DNA from: Pseudomonas sp. B20(2017)
GTDB lineage: Bacteria > Pseudomonadota > Gammaproteobacteria > Pseudomonadales > Pseudomonadaceae
DNA length: 64,000 nucleotides
NCBI RefSeq assembly: GCF_002113125.1
Contig: NZ_NEJP01000002.1
Coordinates: forward strand, 124,001-188,000
Reading direction: 5' to 3'
A program made the translations under genes and the position numbers. Below the pieces are notes generated by a model. The model ran no database searches and was not told the origin of the DNA. It saw only the letters and a list, made by a program, of their open reading frames with translations. Shown here piece after piece: positions 28,292-37,521 of the stretch; position 1 is the first letter of the stretch, and each line of letters starts with the position of its first letter.

Positions 28292-29272
28292 TCACGCAAT
28301 TCTTGAGGATGGGCTCTCTTCCAGCCATTGCACAAACCGCTCGAGCCCCTGCTCGAAGGTGACGGCAGGCGTCCATCCCAACGAACGCTTGGCTCGCTCG
28401 ATGCACAAAACACTCACAGGCACGTCAAACCCTCGGGCGGCCATGTACTGCCGATTCGCCTCACGTCCCGTAATCTTTTCAATCGCATCCAGCAACTCAT
28501 TCAAACTGTGCCCATGACCAGAGCCAATATTGAACACGTGTTCATCGGCAGAGCACTCAATAGACGCCAGCAAGGCTTGCACAACATCAGCGACATGAAT
28601 GTAGTCACGAACCACCGACCCATCGCCCCAGATTTCAATGGGTTCACCGCGCAGGACTTTACCCAGAAAAACTGCGACAGCACCTTGGCTGGAATGGGTT
28701 CGCTGCCCTTCTCCATACGGATTGGCCAATCGCAAGACGGTGTAATCAAGGCCATGCAGGCGATGAAAAAGTGCCAGATATTTCTCGATTGCCAATTTCG
28801 CAATCCCGTACGAACACGCAGGATCAGTAGGATGCGTTTCGGGAATCGGCACCTGCAGGGGATCACCGTAAACGGTTCCTCCCGATGACACGAAAACGAT
28901 CTTCTTGATACCGGCCTCGACGGCGAGGTTCAACAAGCGAATGGTTCCCACGAGATTACTCTCAATATCAAACACTGGGTCTGCGTTCGATGATTTAGGC
29001 AACGTCGTCGACACAAGGTGGTAACAGACATCACAGTCTCTTAACGCTTCGGTTATATCGGCCTCACTGGTGAAGTCGCCTTCATACAACTCGAAACGTG
29101 TATCCGCTGTGTGCGATTCACCAAGCGCCACAACGTTAGGCCGATCAAAGCAGCGCACAGCATGCCCCTGCTCCAGCAATGCCTCTATCAGGTGGGTACC
29201 GATGAAGCCGCGACCGCCCAATACCAACGTCCGCAATCCTGAGGATGTCGAGGTGTTCTCGGATGTGTTCAA
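28292..29272 (-). CDS. NAD-dependent nucleotide-sugar epimerase/dehydratase
   Basis: A 326-residue extended SDR with GGRGFIG (about residues 18-24), SSGGTVYG and the catalytic YGIAK. Most like UDP-glucose/UDP-GlcNAc 4-epimerases, so it probably supplies a galacto-configured sugar nucleotide for the polysaccharide. There is no in-frame ATG before the Rossmann motif. The TTG at 29272 has GGAG six bases upstream and is my choice; the frame stays open to 29398. The exact sugar is undetermined. Confidence 0.85.
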   Translation of the reverse strand: MNTSENTSTSSGLRTLVLGGRGFIGTHLIEALLEQGHAVRCFDRPNVVALGESHTADTRFELYEGDFTSEADITEALRDCDVCYHLVSTTLPKSSNADPVFDIESNLVGTIRLLNLAVEAGIKKIVFVSSGGTVYGDPLQVPIPETHPTDPACSYGIAKLAIEKYLALFHRLHGLDYTVLRLANPYGEGQRTHSSQGAVAVFLGKVLRGEPIEIWGDGSVVRDYIHVADVVQALLASIECSADEHVFNIGSGHGHSLNELLDAIEKITGREANRQYMAARGFDVPVSVLCIERAKRSLGWTPAVTFEQGLERFVQWLEESPSSRIA

Positions 29273-29537
29273 TGTAGTCTCCAATGCTTTAGAGGCTTGA
29301 TTTGCTTGGGAGTGAGCAGCTGGCCAAGCACTGCGCAGATCAGCCCGTTCAAAGCGCTGCAAATAAAAAATGTAGCAGTGACAACCCAGGCAGAACAAAG
29401 CAACTCGCAGGTGAGGTTGCGCATGACGGGCCTGGGCCTGACTGCCCTTGACCCAAGCCCCCGCATGCTGGCCTCAATTCTCCCAACGTCGTCTGAAAAT
29501 CTGACGGCGAACCGGTACAGACTCGCAACCAGCCTGG

Positions 29538-32500
29538 TCACTCCTGTCGGGCTTTGATATCGCGCTCGAACAAACGAACGTACTGCGCCGCGACCGCATC
29601 GATTCGATAGCGATTGGAAACCTCTTTCACCCGCCCGAACGCCTCGCGGTACTTTGCGTTGTCGCTAGCAAAACCGGCGATCACTTTTGCAGCCTGCTCG
29701 ATCGGTACTTCCCAATCTTCAAGGGCGATCACCTCACCGGCGATCTGATCTCCAATTGTCAGCATGTTTCGAATGTCGCCGACTTCGGACGCGATGTAGG
29801 GCTTACCCGCGAAGAGACAGTCAACGATAGTCAGAGGAAAGCTCTCGGACTTGAATTTGGTCAGCATAATGCCCATGTCGGCCGCCGCGTAATGTCCGAC
29901 CGAGTCCTTGCTGAATCCGGTCAGGCAGACAAAGTCAGGTACGCCAACGCGGCAATATTCGTCATACACAGGCCCGTTACCGACCAGTAATAAACGTATG
30001 TCCACTCCCGAAAGCGCGCGCGCCAGGGTTACGGCCTCAATGGCTTCGTCCCAGCCTTTGTCAGGTATTGCCCGACTGACGCAGCAAAGTACGAAAGCGT
30101 CCTGCGCAATGCCCAACTGCTCACGCTCGACTGGCACGACGGTAGGAGGCTGAAGGCCATTAGGCACTTTGATGAAACGCCCGGAGTCTTCCTCATATAG
30201 CGAGAAATTCACGAACGGACCAATATTCTTCTCAGCGGTATAAACCCAGGTAGTCACCTCTCGATTTGCCGCTTTGAGTTGCTCCTCAGTCACCGCGAAA
30301 GCGTCGCCGTGCTCAATCATGCCGTGCAACGATGCAACATGAGAGCCTAACTGCGAAAACACTCCAGGCAGGCTTATCGGATACTTCTGAATATGCCATT
30401 GATGACTATTCAAGGCTTCGATACCAAACTCGCTGATTAGCGACTTGACCTCATCAAGATCATTTGTTTCGACCAGCGGTACATCCGCGCGCAACATACG
30501 GCGAACCCCGTCCTCGCGCGCCGTCAGGCCGGCACTCAGCAGGATCACCGAGTATCCTTGACGCTTGAATTCGTTCGCCAGGCGTATTGGCAGAATTTCC
30601 GCGCCACCCGGGTAGAAACCAATGGTTGACACCATAATGTTCGGAGTTCGGTTGGCACGCGCCGCAAAAATAGCATCGCGACCATACCAGGCGTAGAACT
30701 CCTCTTGAGAGTTGTTGACGTTGATGTCGTAAAGTCGCCGACTACTTTCCTCACAAAGCTCGAGCACCGAAAGCGGTACGTTGTACAACGCCTGTACGGT
30801 GCGGCTGGCGATACCGAGTTCTCGATAAAAGACCTCTCGCTGATAGGTCTGCTGGGCAGCGCTGCCAACGTAACGACGGAAAAAGTTGGTACCGTCTACC
30901 GAATAGGCAACCTTGCCACCGCGAATCAGATGAAGGTAAAAAACCCAGTCGCCAGCCACTCGCATGGACAGCCACTCTTCATCATCGAGCAAAGGCAGAT
31001 CTACAGGACGTTTGAATACAACACCGCTGGCATTAGGAATCGTATTTTTGATCCCCAATGCGTAGCGCACTTCATTGTGAGCAGTATCTACATACGATTC
31101 CGCCCACTTCTCTGCGCACTCCAGGTCACTCACGTACTTATGGAATTCGCCTTCCTGAACGACTTCATCGCTGGTGACAAACTCGCAGCGAGCGTAGGCG
31201 AGCATGACTGCTTCATCATCAAAACAACGCACAAGTGCCTGAAGAAAGTTTTCATCGCAGTAATCGTCGCTCTCGGCAACCCACACGAGATCGCCGGTCG
31301 CCGCTTTGATACCTTTGGACCATTGTCTGAAAACACCACCGGAATTGGTGTCATTGAACAATGTGGTCGTTACATCTGGGAACTTTTGCGCATACTCGTT
31401 CAATACCGAGCGGCTTTCGTCAGACGAACAGTCATCCATCAAGATGACTTCAAAATTCCGGTAGGTTTGGCCATAGATACTGTCCAGACGCTTACGCAGA
31501 AAACGCTCATGGTTATAATTCGGCACAATCACCGAAACTTTAGGCATTAACGTCTTCGACTTGATTGCCAGCAAGCCGCGACTTGTCTCATTGACGCGAC
31601 CAAAACCTGCAACTCTGTCAGGTTCCAGAAACAGCCCGCGACTCCAGTCGTTCCAGGCATTGACGAACACCAGCTGCCGATCCTTCGAGTGCCTGGTCTT
31701 GGTACTGGTGATCGCAGCATCCAGCCAGCGACGGTACTCGCGAGCACAAAAGCGTGTGTACACCAGCGGCGACTTTGCAGCGTATGCAGACTCATCCCTG
31801 GCCAGAGTAATACCGTTGAAAACAGGGAAAGAGCGCGACTGGGCATTTTCCCCTCGCGTGATGCCATTCGCCACTATGACCGAATAGGGAACAGCGGCAA
31901 TCCCGTTCTTCTGTTGTGGCGAAAAAGTGCCGATTTCACCCTTGAGAGGCTCCACAGGCAGGTCCAGAACGGCATCGCATAGCTGAGACAGTTTTTCGTT
32001 CCAGATGCCATCGTCAACCTGTGCCGATTGAGCAATCAGATAGGCCTTGATGTATAGCTGGGAAAGTCGATCGCGTAAGTCGATGAGCGCCTCGAAATTG
32101 TTGGGTGTCGAGCATTCGACAACAACCACCGGACGCCCTTCGACACGCAGATATCGCCGATCACGAACAGCTTCTCGCAGACGAGCAGGCAAGTTTTCTT
32201 CTTGCGCTGAAATTCGGACGCAAAATTGGAAGTCAATGTTCTTGTGATCGAGAAATACTTCCACAGGCTGTTGTGGACAATCAGCACCAGCAGGACTATC
32301 CCATTGGAAACAAAAGCCGTAAAGCCCGTGACTTTTGGCCAAACGGACTTGTTTTTCCAACACCTCGCTGTCGAGTGGATCATAAAATCCGAGATAGTCA
32401 TTCGGCAGCAACTGAGCCCCACCCTTGGAAGAAGAACGCGCGTCGCGCAACTTGTCCCAATGCGGCAAAACATATAGAGCAAAAAGTTTAATGCTGCTCC

Positions 32501-34418
32501 CGGAAAAACCGAAACGGACGTCATCTTCATAACGAATGACCGCACCAGGCACCGTAATCCGCTGCTCCGAAGCACCCGAAACAACGTAGTGCCAGAACGG
32601 ATTTATATTAGCTGCCTGGATATCCTTATACGTCTCAAGATAGCCAACAGTATCAAAATCATCGGAAGGGTTTTTTCCTTCATACCAGCCGAATCCGCAA
32701 TAGTGGCGAATCGGATCCAGGTTGAGTTTCTTCAGCTCTGGATACATCGCCAGATAATAATCGGCATCAAACATTCCAGAATTTCTGATGGCTTCAGCTT
32801 GTGCCGCAATGATTTCCGGAGAGACCTGTTGGAAAACAATAGGCCTGGCCTCTGCCTCTACACGTTTTTTCCGCGTCCAGGTACGGACATGGCCAGCGAT
32901 AGAGCGCCCTTCCAACCGGCCGTTGCTCAGATAGTGAACCAGCGGATTTACAGCAGCAGCGGCAACATCCGGATAGTCTCGGAGGTATTTTTCGTTACTG
33001 AACAAAGCGGAAGGGTTACGCCCCTCCTTCCACCCATCATTAAGATAGTGCAAGAGTGGATCGACGCCCTGATCTTTAACGTCAGGATTCTGTGTAAGGT
33101 AGTAGCTCTTATCAAACAGCTCACTGGCGCCCAACAGACTGATAGCGGAGTCATCACCCCGCGCGCGACGTTCTCTCAGGACCTGAATTGCCTTGCCCAG
33201 TGAGGTATTGCTCAACCGGCGCAATGTCCGACGAGCCAGCACACCGCTTCTGCGCAGTGGCAACGTTACCCGCCATGAGCGAGACTCATAGGCTTTCTGC
33301 AGCTCTTGTCGGGCGGCAGCCACTTCAGCATCTTTTTGCAGCTGAATCCTGGCAATCTCTTCCTCACCCACAACAAGCTGAGTCTTCAGGTTGTCGATCT
33401 GGCGGGTGAGCTTGTCGATTTCGGCCTCACGTTTTTCCGCAACAAGACGAAATTCGGTGATCTGCGTTGCACTTTCAGCGGCGTAAGCGTCCAGCGAACC
33501 GATTTTCGCCTCAAGCGTGGCCACCGTCTGACCCAGGGCAACAATACGTGCGCTGCGTTCGCCGAGGGATTGGTGGCGCCCTCTGATTAGCTTGATCGCT
33601 CGCAAAGCAAGCATCAATTCATCATTCGTAAACGTTTCCTTGGCTTTCGGCGGCTCGGTGTCGTAACCCAATACCGCAAAATCCTCGGCGTACAAAGTCC
33701 GGATCAAACTGGCACTGCGCTCTGTCACGAACTCGGGAAGATAGGGAATCAGACTTTCATTTGCACGACGGTCGGCGAAGGGGTCGGGAATAAATTCACC
33801 CAAGTGCTCGGCCAACGCTTTACTAAGCCGAGGAGCCTCTTCAATTTTGGCCAGTACGGTGTAGCTGATTAGATCAGGACGCAGCAACATGACCTGAGGC
33901 GTCCAATGCTGGTCCCAGTAGGTTGGCGCTTCCTGACTGGCAAGATGCTCAAGAAAGCCCTCAAATGCCAAGGCAATATCATTAGCGTCTCTGAGCGGCT
34001 GGTGATAAAAATCACGCTGAAGATAAGGCCCAACCTGCTGTGGTTCCTGCAACAGCAACTTCGACTGCCACGCCGAAAAAATTCGCTTGTAAGGGTTTCT
34101 CACCACAGCGAAACGAAAATACGAGTCCGACGTCAGGGCTTCACGCAGCTCGGCGGGAGCAAGCCCTGTAACATGCGGCGCAACCCTGTGCATCTCGTGG
34201 ACGAGTTGATCCGGGTTGCTTTCAGCACTATCAGTGATCTCGCTAAGCGCCTTCGAGCAGCCTACCAGCGAAGCAAACCACCATTTAAGGGATGTACATG
34301 CAACTTTCGGGGTGCTTACGTAAAAGAGCTTGTGCTGCTCCGAACGATAGCCACTCCAGCGGAGATAGTTAAATACTGCGGCTTCGTCACTTGGTGGCCA
34401 ATCACTGATATTTAGCAT
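29538..34418 (-). CDS. Sulfotransferase - coiled coil - WbsX - GT2 - GT4 fusion protein
   Basis: A 1626-residue cytoplasmic multi-domain enzyme. Residues 1-260: a carbohydrate sulfotransferase domain with the PAPS loop TPKVACTSLKWW (about 36-47) and the 3'-phosphate motif VVRNPYKRIFSAW (about 104). 285-385: a coiled coil ending in SRSWRVTLPLR. 430-620: four repeats of about 40-60 residues with the pattern YL..pDV...nPl.HYl..G..EGR. 640-945: a WbsX-like (GH99-related) domain closing with NAWNDWS-RGLFLEPD. 958-1230: a GT2 with SVIVPNYN and AESDD. 1255-1626: a GT4 with FYPGGAE and ESFPLTIVDCLFAG. Predicted to sulfate and extend the O-polysaccharide. The start has only a weak AAGG. Lies downstream of wzm-wzt. 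Confidence 0.88.
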   Translation of the reverse strand: MLNISDWPPSDEAAVFNYLRWSGYRSEQHKLFYVSTPKVACTSLKWWFASLVGCSKALSEITDSAESNPDQLVHEMHRVAPHVTGLAPAELREALTSDSYFRFAVVRNPYKRIFSAWQSKLLLQEPQQVGPYLQRDFYHQPLRDANDIALAFEGFLEHLASQEAPTYWDQHWTPQVMLLRPDLISYTVLAKIEEAPRLSKALAEHLGEFIPDPFADRRANESLIPYLPEFVTERSASLIRTLYAEDFAVLGYDTEPPKAKETFTNDELMLALRAIKLIRGRHQSLGERSARIVALGQTVATLEAKIGSLDAYAAESATQITEFRLVAEKREAEIDKLTRQIDNLKTQLVVGEEEIARIQLQKDAEVAAARQELQKAYESRSWRVTLPLRRSGVLARRTLRRLSNTSLGKAIQVLRERRARGDDSAISLLGASELFDKSYYLTQNPDVKDQGVDPLLHYLNDGWKEGRNPSALFSNEKYLRDYPDVAAAAVNPLVHYLSNGRLEGRSIAGHVRTWTRKKRVEAEARPIVFQQVSPEIIAAQAEAIRNSGMFDADYYLAMYPELKKLNLDPIRHYCGFGWYEGKNPSDDFDTVGYLETYKDIQAANINPFWHYVVSGASEQRITVPGAVIRYEDDVRFGFSGSSIKLFALYVLPHWDKLRDARSSSKGGAQLLPNDYLGFYDPLDSEVLEKQVRLAKSHGLYGFCFQWDSPAGADCPQQPVEVFLDHKNIDFQFCVRISAQEENLPARLREAVRDRRYLRVEGRPVVVVECSTPNNFEALIDLRDRLSQLYIKAYLIAQSAQVDDGIWNEKLSQLCDAVLDLPVEPLKGEIGTFSPQQKNGIAAVPYSVIVANGITRGENAQSRSFPVFNGITLARDESAYAAKSPLVYTRFCAREYRRWLDAAITSTKTRHSKDRQLVFVNAWNDWSRGLFLEPDRVAGFGRVNETSRGLLAIKSKTLMPKVSVIVPNYNHERFLRKRLDSIYGQTYRNFEVILMDDCSSDESRSVLNEYAQKFPDVTTTLFNDTNSGGVFRQWSKGIKAATGDLVWVAESDDYCDENFLQALVRCFDDEAVMLAYARCEFVTSDEVVQEGEFHKYVSDLECAEKWAESYVDTAHNEVRYALGIKNTIPNASGVVFKRPVDLPLLDDEEWLSMRVAGDWVFYLHLIRGGKVAYSVDGTNFFRRYVGSAAQQTYQREVFYRELGIASRTVQALYNVPLSVLELCEESSRRLYDINVNNSQEEFYAWYGRDAIFAARANRTPNIMVSTIGFYPGGAEILPIRLANEFKRQGYSVILLSAGLTAREDGVRRMLRADVPLVETNDLDEVKSLISEFGIEALNSHQWHIQKYPISLPGVFSQLGSHVASLHGMIEHGDAFAVTEEQLKAANREVTTWVYTAEKNIGPFVNFSLYEEDSGRFIKVPNGLQPPTVVPVEREQLGIAQDAFVLCCVSRAIPDKGWDEAIEAVTLARALSGVDIRLLLVGNGPVYDEYCRVGVPDFVCLTGFSKDSVGHYAAADMGIMLTKFKSESFPLTIVDCLFAGKPYIASEVGDIRNMLTIGDQIAGEVIALEDWEVPIEQAAKVIAGFASDNAKYREAFGRVKEVSNRYRIDAVAAQYVRLFERDIKARQE

Positions 34419-34562
34419 TTACGTCATAAACCTTATGAATATGCTGCAGCGCAGCATCAAACTTCCAAGTCCATTATTCCATTACACAAGTCAACAACAC
34501 CGCGTTTGACTCGTAACTTCGAATCGGGCGAACGGCTGGTTCCTTCAGCCGCCGGCCGATCA

Positions 34563-35936
34563 TCAAATCGTAGCTTTTCCACCGACTTGCGCATGAGGTG
34601 CGCACGTCATCAAATCCACATAACCAAAGGAATTGAGCTTGTCCTCGGATACAACTCTAAACATGATTGCATCCATAATCCTGTGAGCGCAGTTCGGTTC
34701 CTGATTTGACCAGACCCCGCCACCCACAAAATAAACACCCGGCAGTAAATTCATCTGGAAAGAGAATTTGACGTTAAAGTCGCTACCCGCAGCGACAGGC
34801 TCGAAATAGGTTCCATCCTCAGGGAAGCGCTGGCCGGTTACGACGGCACCCGAAACATTTCGTATATGAATGCCCCAGTAGGTCGCGTCAAGACTGTCGG
34901 TGAAATGACCGGCCACCTGGACCTGGTAAGGACTTCCCGCCTTTAACACGTTCACTTGTTGTCCGTCGGCATCAAGGATGGAGAATGAGGTGATTTCCGC
35001 CCCTTGAGTCGGATAGACCGCAGTAGTCTCAGGCACCAGCCCGGAATCGAACGAGTCACTCGATACCTGCGTGGGGGAGGCGGGACGCTTCTCGACCGTT
35101 TTCTGGAGATCGACATTTTCTCCAGTCTTGTCCGCTACCAAATAAGCCTCAACCAGCCGTTTGTACTCTGCTTGAGGAGCATAAATCAGCTTTTGGTATG
35201 CTCTGACCGCTTGCGGGGCTGCACCGTACATCAGCCTGACACCGTGGTCGAGCAACAGGGTTCTGTCGCACAACTCGATGATGCTCGATGCCGAGTGCGA
35301 AACAAACAATATGGACGTACCCCTGCTTTTCAGCTCTTCCATTCGCGCAAAGCACTTGCGCTGAAATTTTTCATCGCCGACCGCGAGCGCCTCATCAACA
35401 ATAAAGATATCCGGATCAATCATCGCTTGAACGGCAAACGCCAATCGCACGACCATACCGCTTGAATAACTTTTTACTGGCTGTTCGATAAACTCGCCGA
35501 TATCCGCAAAGGCCGCAATTTCGTCGAACCGCTGATCGATCTCTTCCCGGGCAAGCCCAAGCACAGCAGCATTCATGTAAACGTTGTCACGCCCGGTAAA
35601 CTCGGGATCGAATCCCGATCCCAGCTCAAGCAAGGCAGCAATGCGTCCGTGGGTCTGAACGGTGCCGGTCGTGGGGTTCAAGGTGCCACAAATCATCTGC
35701 AGCAGGGTGGATTTGCCACTGCCATTGCAACCGATGATCCCGACTGTTTCCCCCCTCTTCACTTCGAAGGAAACGTCGCGCAAAGCCCAGAACTCTCGGT
35801 AAAACCGACTTGGCTGCATGCGCGCCGTTGCCTGGAGACGAGGCACGATAAACTGCTTCAGCCGGTCACGCGGCTGATCATAAATTTCGTAGCACTTGCT
35901 CAGGTTCTCAACCTTAATCGCGACTTCAGAGGACAT
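34563..35936 (-). CDS. wzt: Wzt polysaccharide ABC-transporter ATPase
   Basis: A 457-residue ATPase that powers export of finished O-polysaccharide. N-terminal nucleotide-binding domain with Walker A GCNGSGKST, signature YSSGMVVRLAFA and Walker B FIVDEALAVGD; C-terminal Wzt domain (about 310-440), a beta-sandwich ending near DLMTCAPHAQ. In E. coli O8/O9a this C-terminal domain recognises the modified non-reducing end of the glycan, so this transporter should be specific for a capped chain. The start at 35936 lies 11 bases inside wzm. Confidence 0.95.
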   Translation of the reverse strand: MSSEVAIKVENLSKCYEIYDQPRDRLKQFIVPRLQATARMQPSRFYREFWALRDVSFEVKRGETVGIIGCNGSGKSTLLQMICGTLNPTTGTVQTHGRIAALLELGSGFDPEFTGRDNVYMNAAVLGLAREEIDQRFDEIAAFADIGEFIEQPVKSYSSGMVVRLAFAVQAMIDPDIFIVDEALAVGDEKFQRKCFARMEELKSRGTSILFVSHSASSIIELCDRTLLLDHGVRLMYGAAPQAVRAYQKLIYAPQAEYKRLVEAYLVADKTGENVDLQKTVEKRPASPTQVSSDSFDSGLVPETTAVYPTQGAEITSFSILDADGQQVNVLKAGSPYQVQVAGHFTDSLDATYWGIHIRNVSGAVVTGQRFPEDGTYFEPVAAGSDFNVKFSFQMNLLPGVYFVGGGVWSNQEPNCAHRIMDAIMFRVVSEDKLNSFGYVDLMTCAPHAQVGGKATI

Positions 35937-36744
35937 CAGCAAATCCTTTACGTGTTTTCTGGAACCAGGCAAAGCCTAGCCAGGCAATGCAAGTAGTGGC
36001 GATCCAATAGATTCCCAATATCTCGAAATTCGGCAGTTTCCCCCAGAACAAGACATCGCGTGTCATCTCAATCGCGGGGGTCAGCGGATTGAGGTAGAGC
36101 AAATGACGGTATGCCTCGGGAAGCGCGGTCGCAGGATAGAAGATAGGACTCAGGAACATTAGAACAGTCGTCAAGATACCGATGAATTGGGACACGTCGC
36201 GCAAATAAACTCCCAGCGACGCCAAGGCCCAACTGACCCCCATGATAAACATTACAAAAGGGATCACGATCAGTGGCAGGTACAACACAGTCGCATGTGG
36301 CATGCCGAAAAATATTGCATAAGCGATGAACCAGACGCCAAGGCTAATGGCCGCGTGAAACAACGCAGATCCCAAAACCACCACTGGCAGGATTTCAAGA
36401 GGATAAACCACCTTCTTGACGAAGTTGACCTTGCCGAGAATCAAACCCGGTGCCCGATTAATGCATTCGGAAAACAGATTGAAAATGATCAAGCCCGCAA
36501 ACAAGATGAGAGCAAACTCAGTCTTCGAATCACTGTCCACACTCCAGCGGGCACGAAGCACTGCACTGAATACGAATGTGTAAACCGCAAGCATCAACAG
36601 CGGGTTAAAAAACGACCAGAGCAACCCCATCGCCGAGCCGCGGTACCTGCCCAGCACCTCCCGTATTGTCGACGCTTTAATCAGAGCGGTATTGCGCCAG
36701 AGGCTGGCGAACATTTCCAATGGGTTGGCAGAAAACTGGCGCAT
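35926..36744 (-). CDS. wzm: Wzm polysaccharide ABC-transporter permease
   Basis: A 272-residue ABC-2 type permease with six predicted membrane helices, starting with an amphipathic N-terminus and the conserved REVLGRYRGSAMGLLWSF. With Wzt it moves undecaprenyl-linked O-antigen across the inner membrane before ligation to lipid A-core. The ATG at 36744 is chosen; a TTG one codon earlier has slightly better spacing from GAGG. Confidence 0.95.
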   Translation of the reverse strand: MRQFSANPLEMFASLWRNTALIKASTIREVLGRYRGSAMGLLWSFFNPLLMLAVYTFVFSAVLRARWSVDSDSKTEFALILFAGLIIFNLFSECINRAPGLILGKVNFVKKVVYPLEILPVVVLGSALFHAAISLGVWFIAYAIFFGMPHATVLYLPLIVIPFVMFIMGVSWALASLGVYLRDVSQFIGILTTVLMFLSPIFYPATALPEAYRHLLYLNPLTPAIEMTRDVLFWGKLPNFEILGIYWIATTCIAWLGFAWFQKTRKGFADVL

Positions 36745-37463
36745 CAAGCAAAAACCTCAGCAAAAAAAAATGCAGGTCGGCACGCATCACGAGCCGCGAG
36801 CGTTGGGATCATACCCAAGGAGGAAAAGCCAAAGCTTCTGTGAAAAAAACCGCGTTCCTCTGCGCAAGGCTTGAGGCAGGTCGGCGCATTGTCGAACATT
36901 TTCAGGGAGTTCCATTCATGAGAGGAAGCATTTCCTTTACAAAACCACGCAGATCTCGATGGGTCGCAAAAATCAGGACGGGTGATTTCCAGCGTACGAG
37001 GAGCCTCGTTGAAAAGAGAGCGTGGCAAAACGGGCGCTTCCTTCAAAACTGCATGACTGCACAACCGCAGCAAGTGAAGCCACGGCCACACATAAGTGAA
37101 GCATCCACCGCAGCCAACAGATGGCACCGATGACATGGCTGTGTCTCATGCCGGAGCGAGGCATGACTGGCACGCCCCGGAAGTGGGAATCACGCGATTG
37201 ATCTGCGACACGGCGGTCAATATTTTGTCGGATGATATCATTCAATACGACGGAGAAACACGGGTTTTCCCTTGGAGCGCGTCCGTCAGACGCGAGCGCG
37301 GAGCTCATGGAAACGCAGAACATCTGCCAGACTTCCTGCCGCCTGCAGCTCACATAATCGGAAGAAAAAAAACGCGCCCGGCACGACCCGAATAAGGGCC
37401 AGAACCCCATCGGCAGCGCGCTGGAAAACTTTAATTTCTTTCGTTTTCAGCGATCAATAAGTG
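36745..37463. other. 719-base gap with no supported gene in the O-antigen locus
   Basis: Open frames exist on both strands (for example plus 37096-37395, 99 codons; minus 36973-37410) but none has a ribosome site plus a recognisable protein. The minus-strand promoter of wzm-wzt must lie here. It may also be a decayed remnant of a replaced gene. No inverted repeats or transposase fragments were recognised. Confidence 0.5.
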
Positions 37464-37492
37464 AAAAAACCGCCTGAACAGGCGGCTTTTTT
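37464..37492. terminator. Bidirectional intrinsic terminator
   Basis: AAAAAACCGCCTG-AA-CAGGCGGCTTTTTT. It follows the stop of the double GT2 gene by 30 bases and separates that gene from the wzm-wzt unit. Confidence 0.92.
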
Positions 37493-37521
37493 CAAAACAA
37501 CTAAATCCAACGGAGCGATAA

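Noticed and set aside
37096..37395. A 99-codon frame in the 719-base gap
   Set aside because: No clear ribosome site, no recognised domain and basic low-complexity end; listed only as part of the gap.
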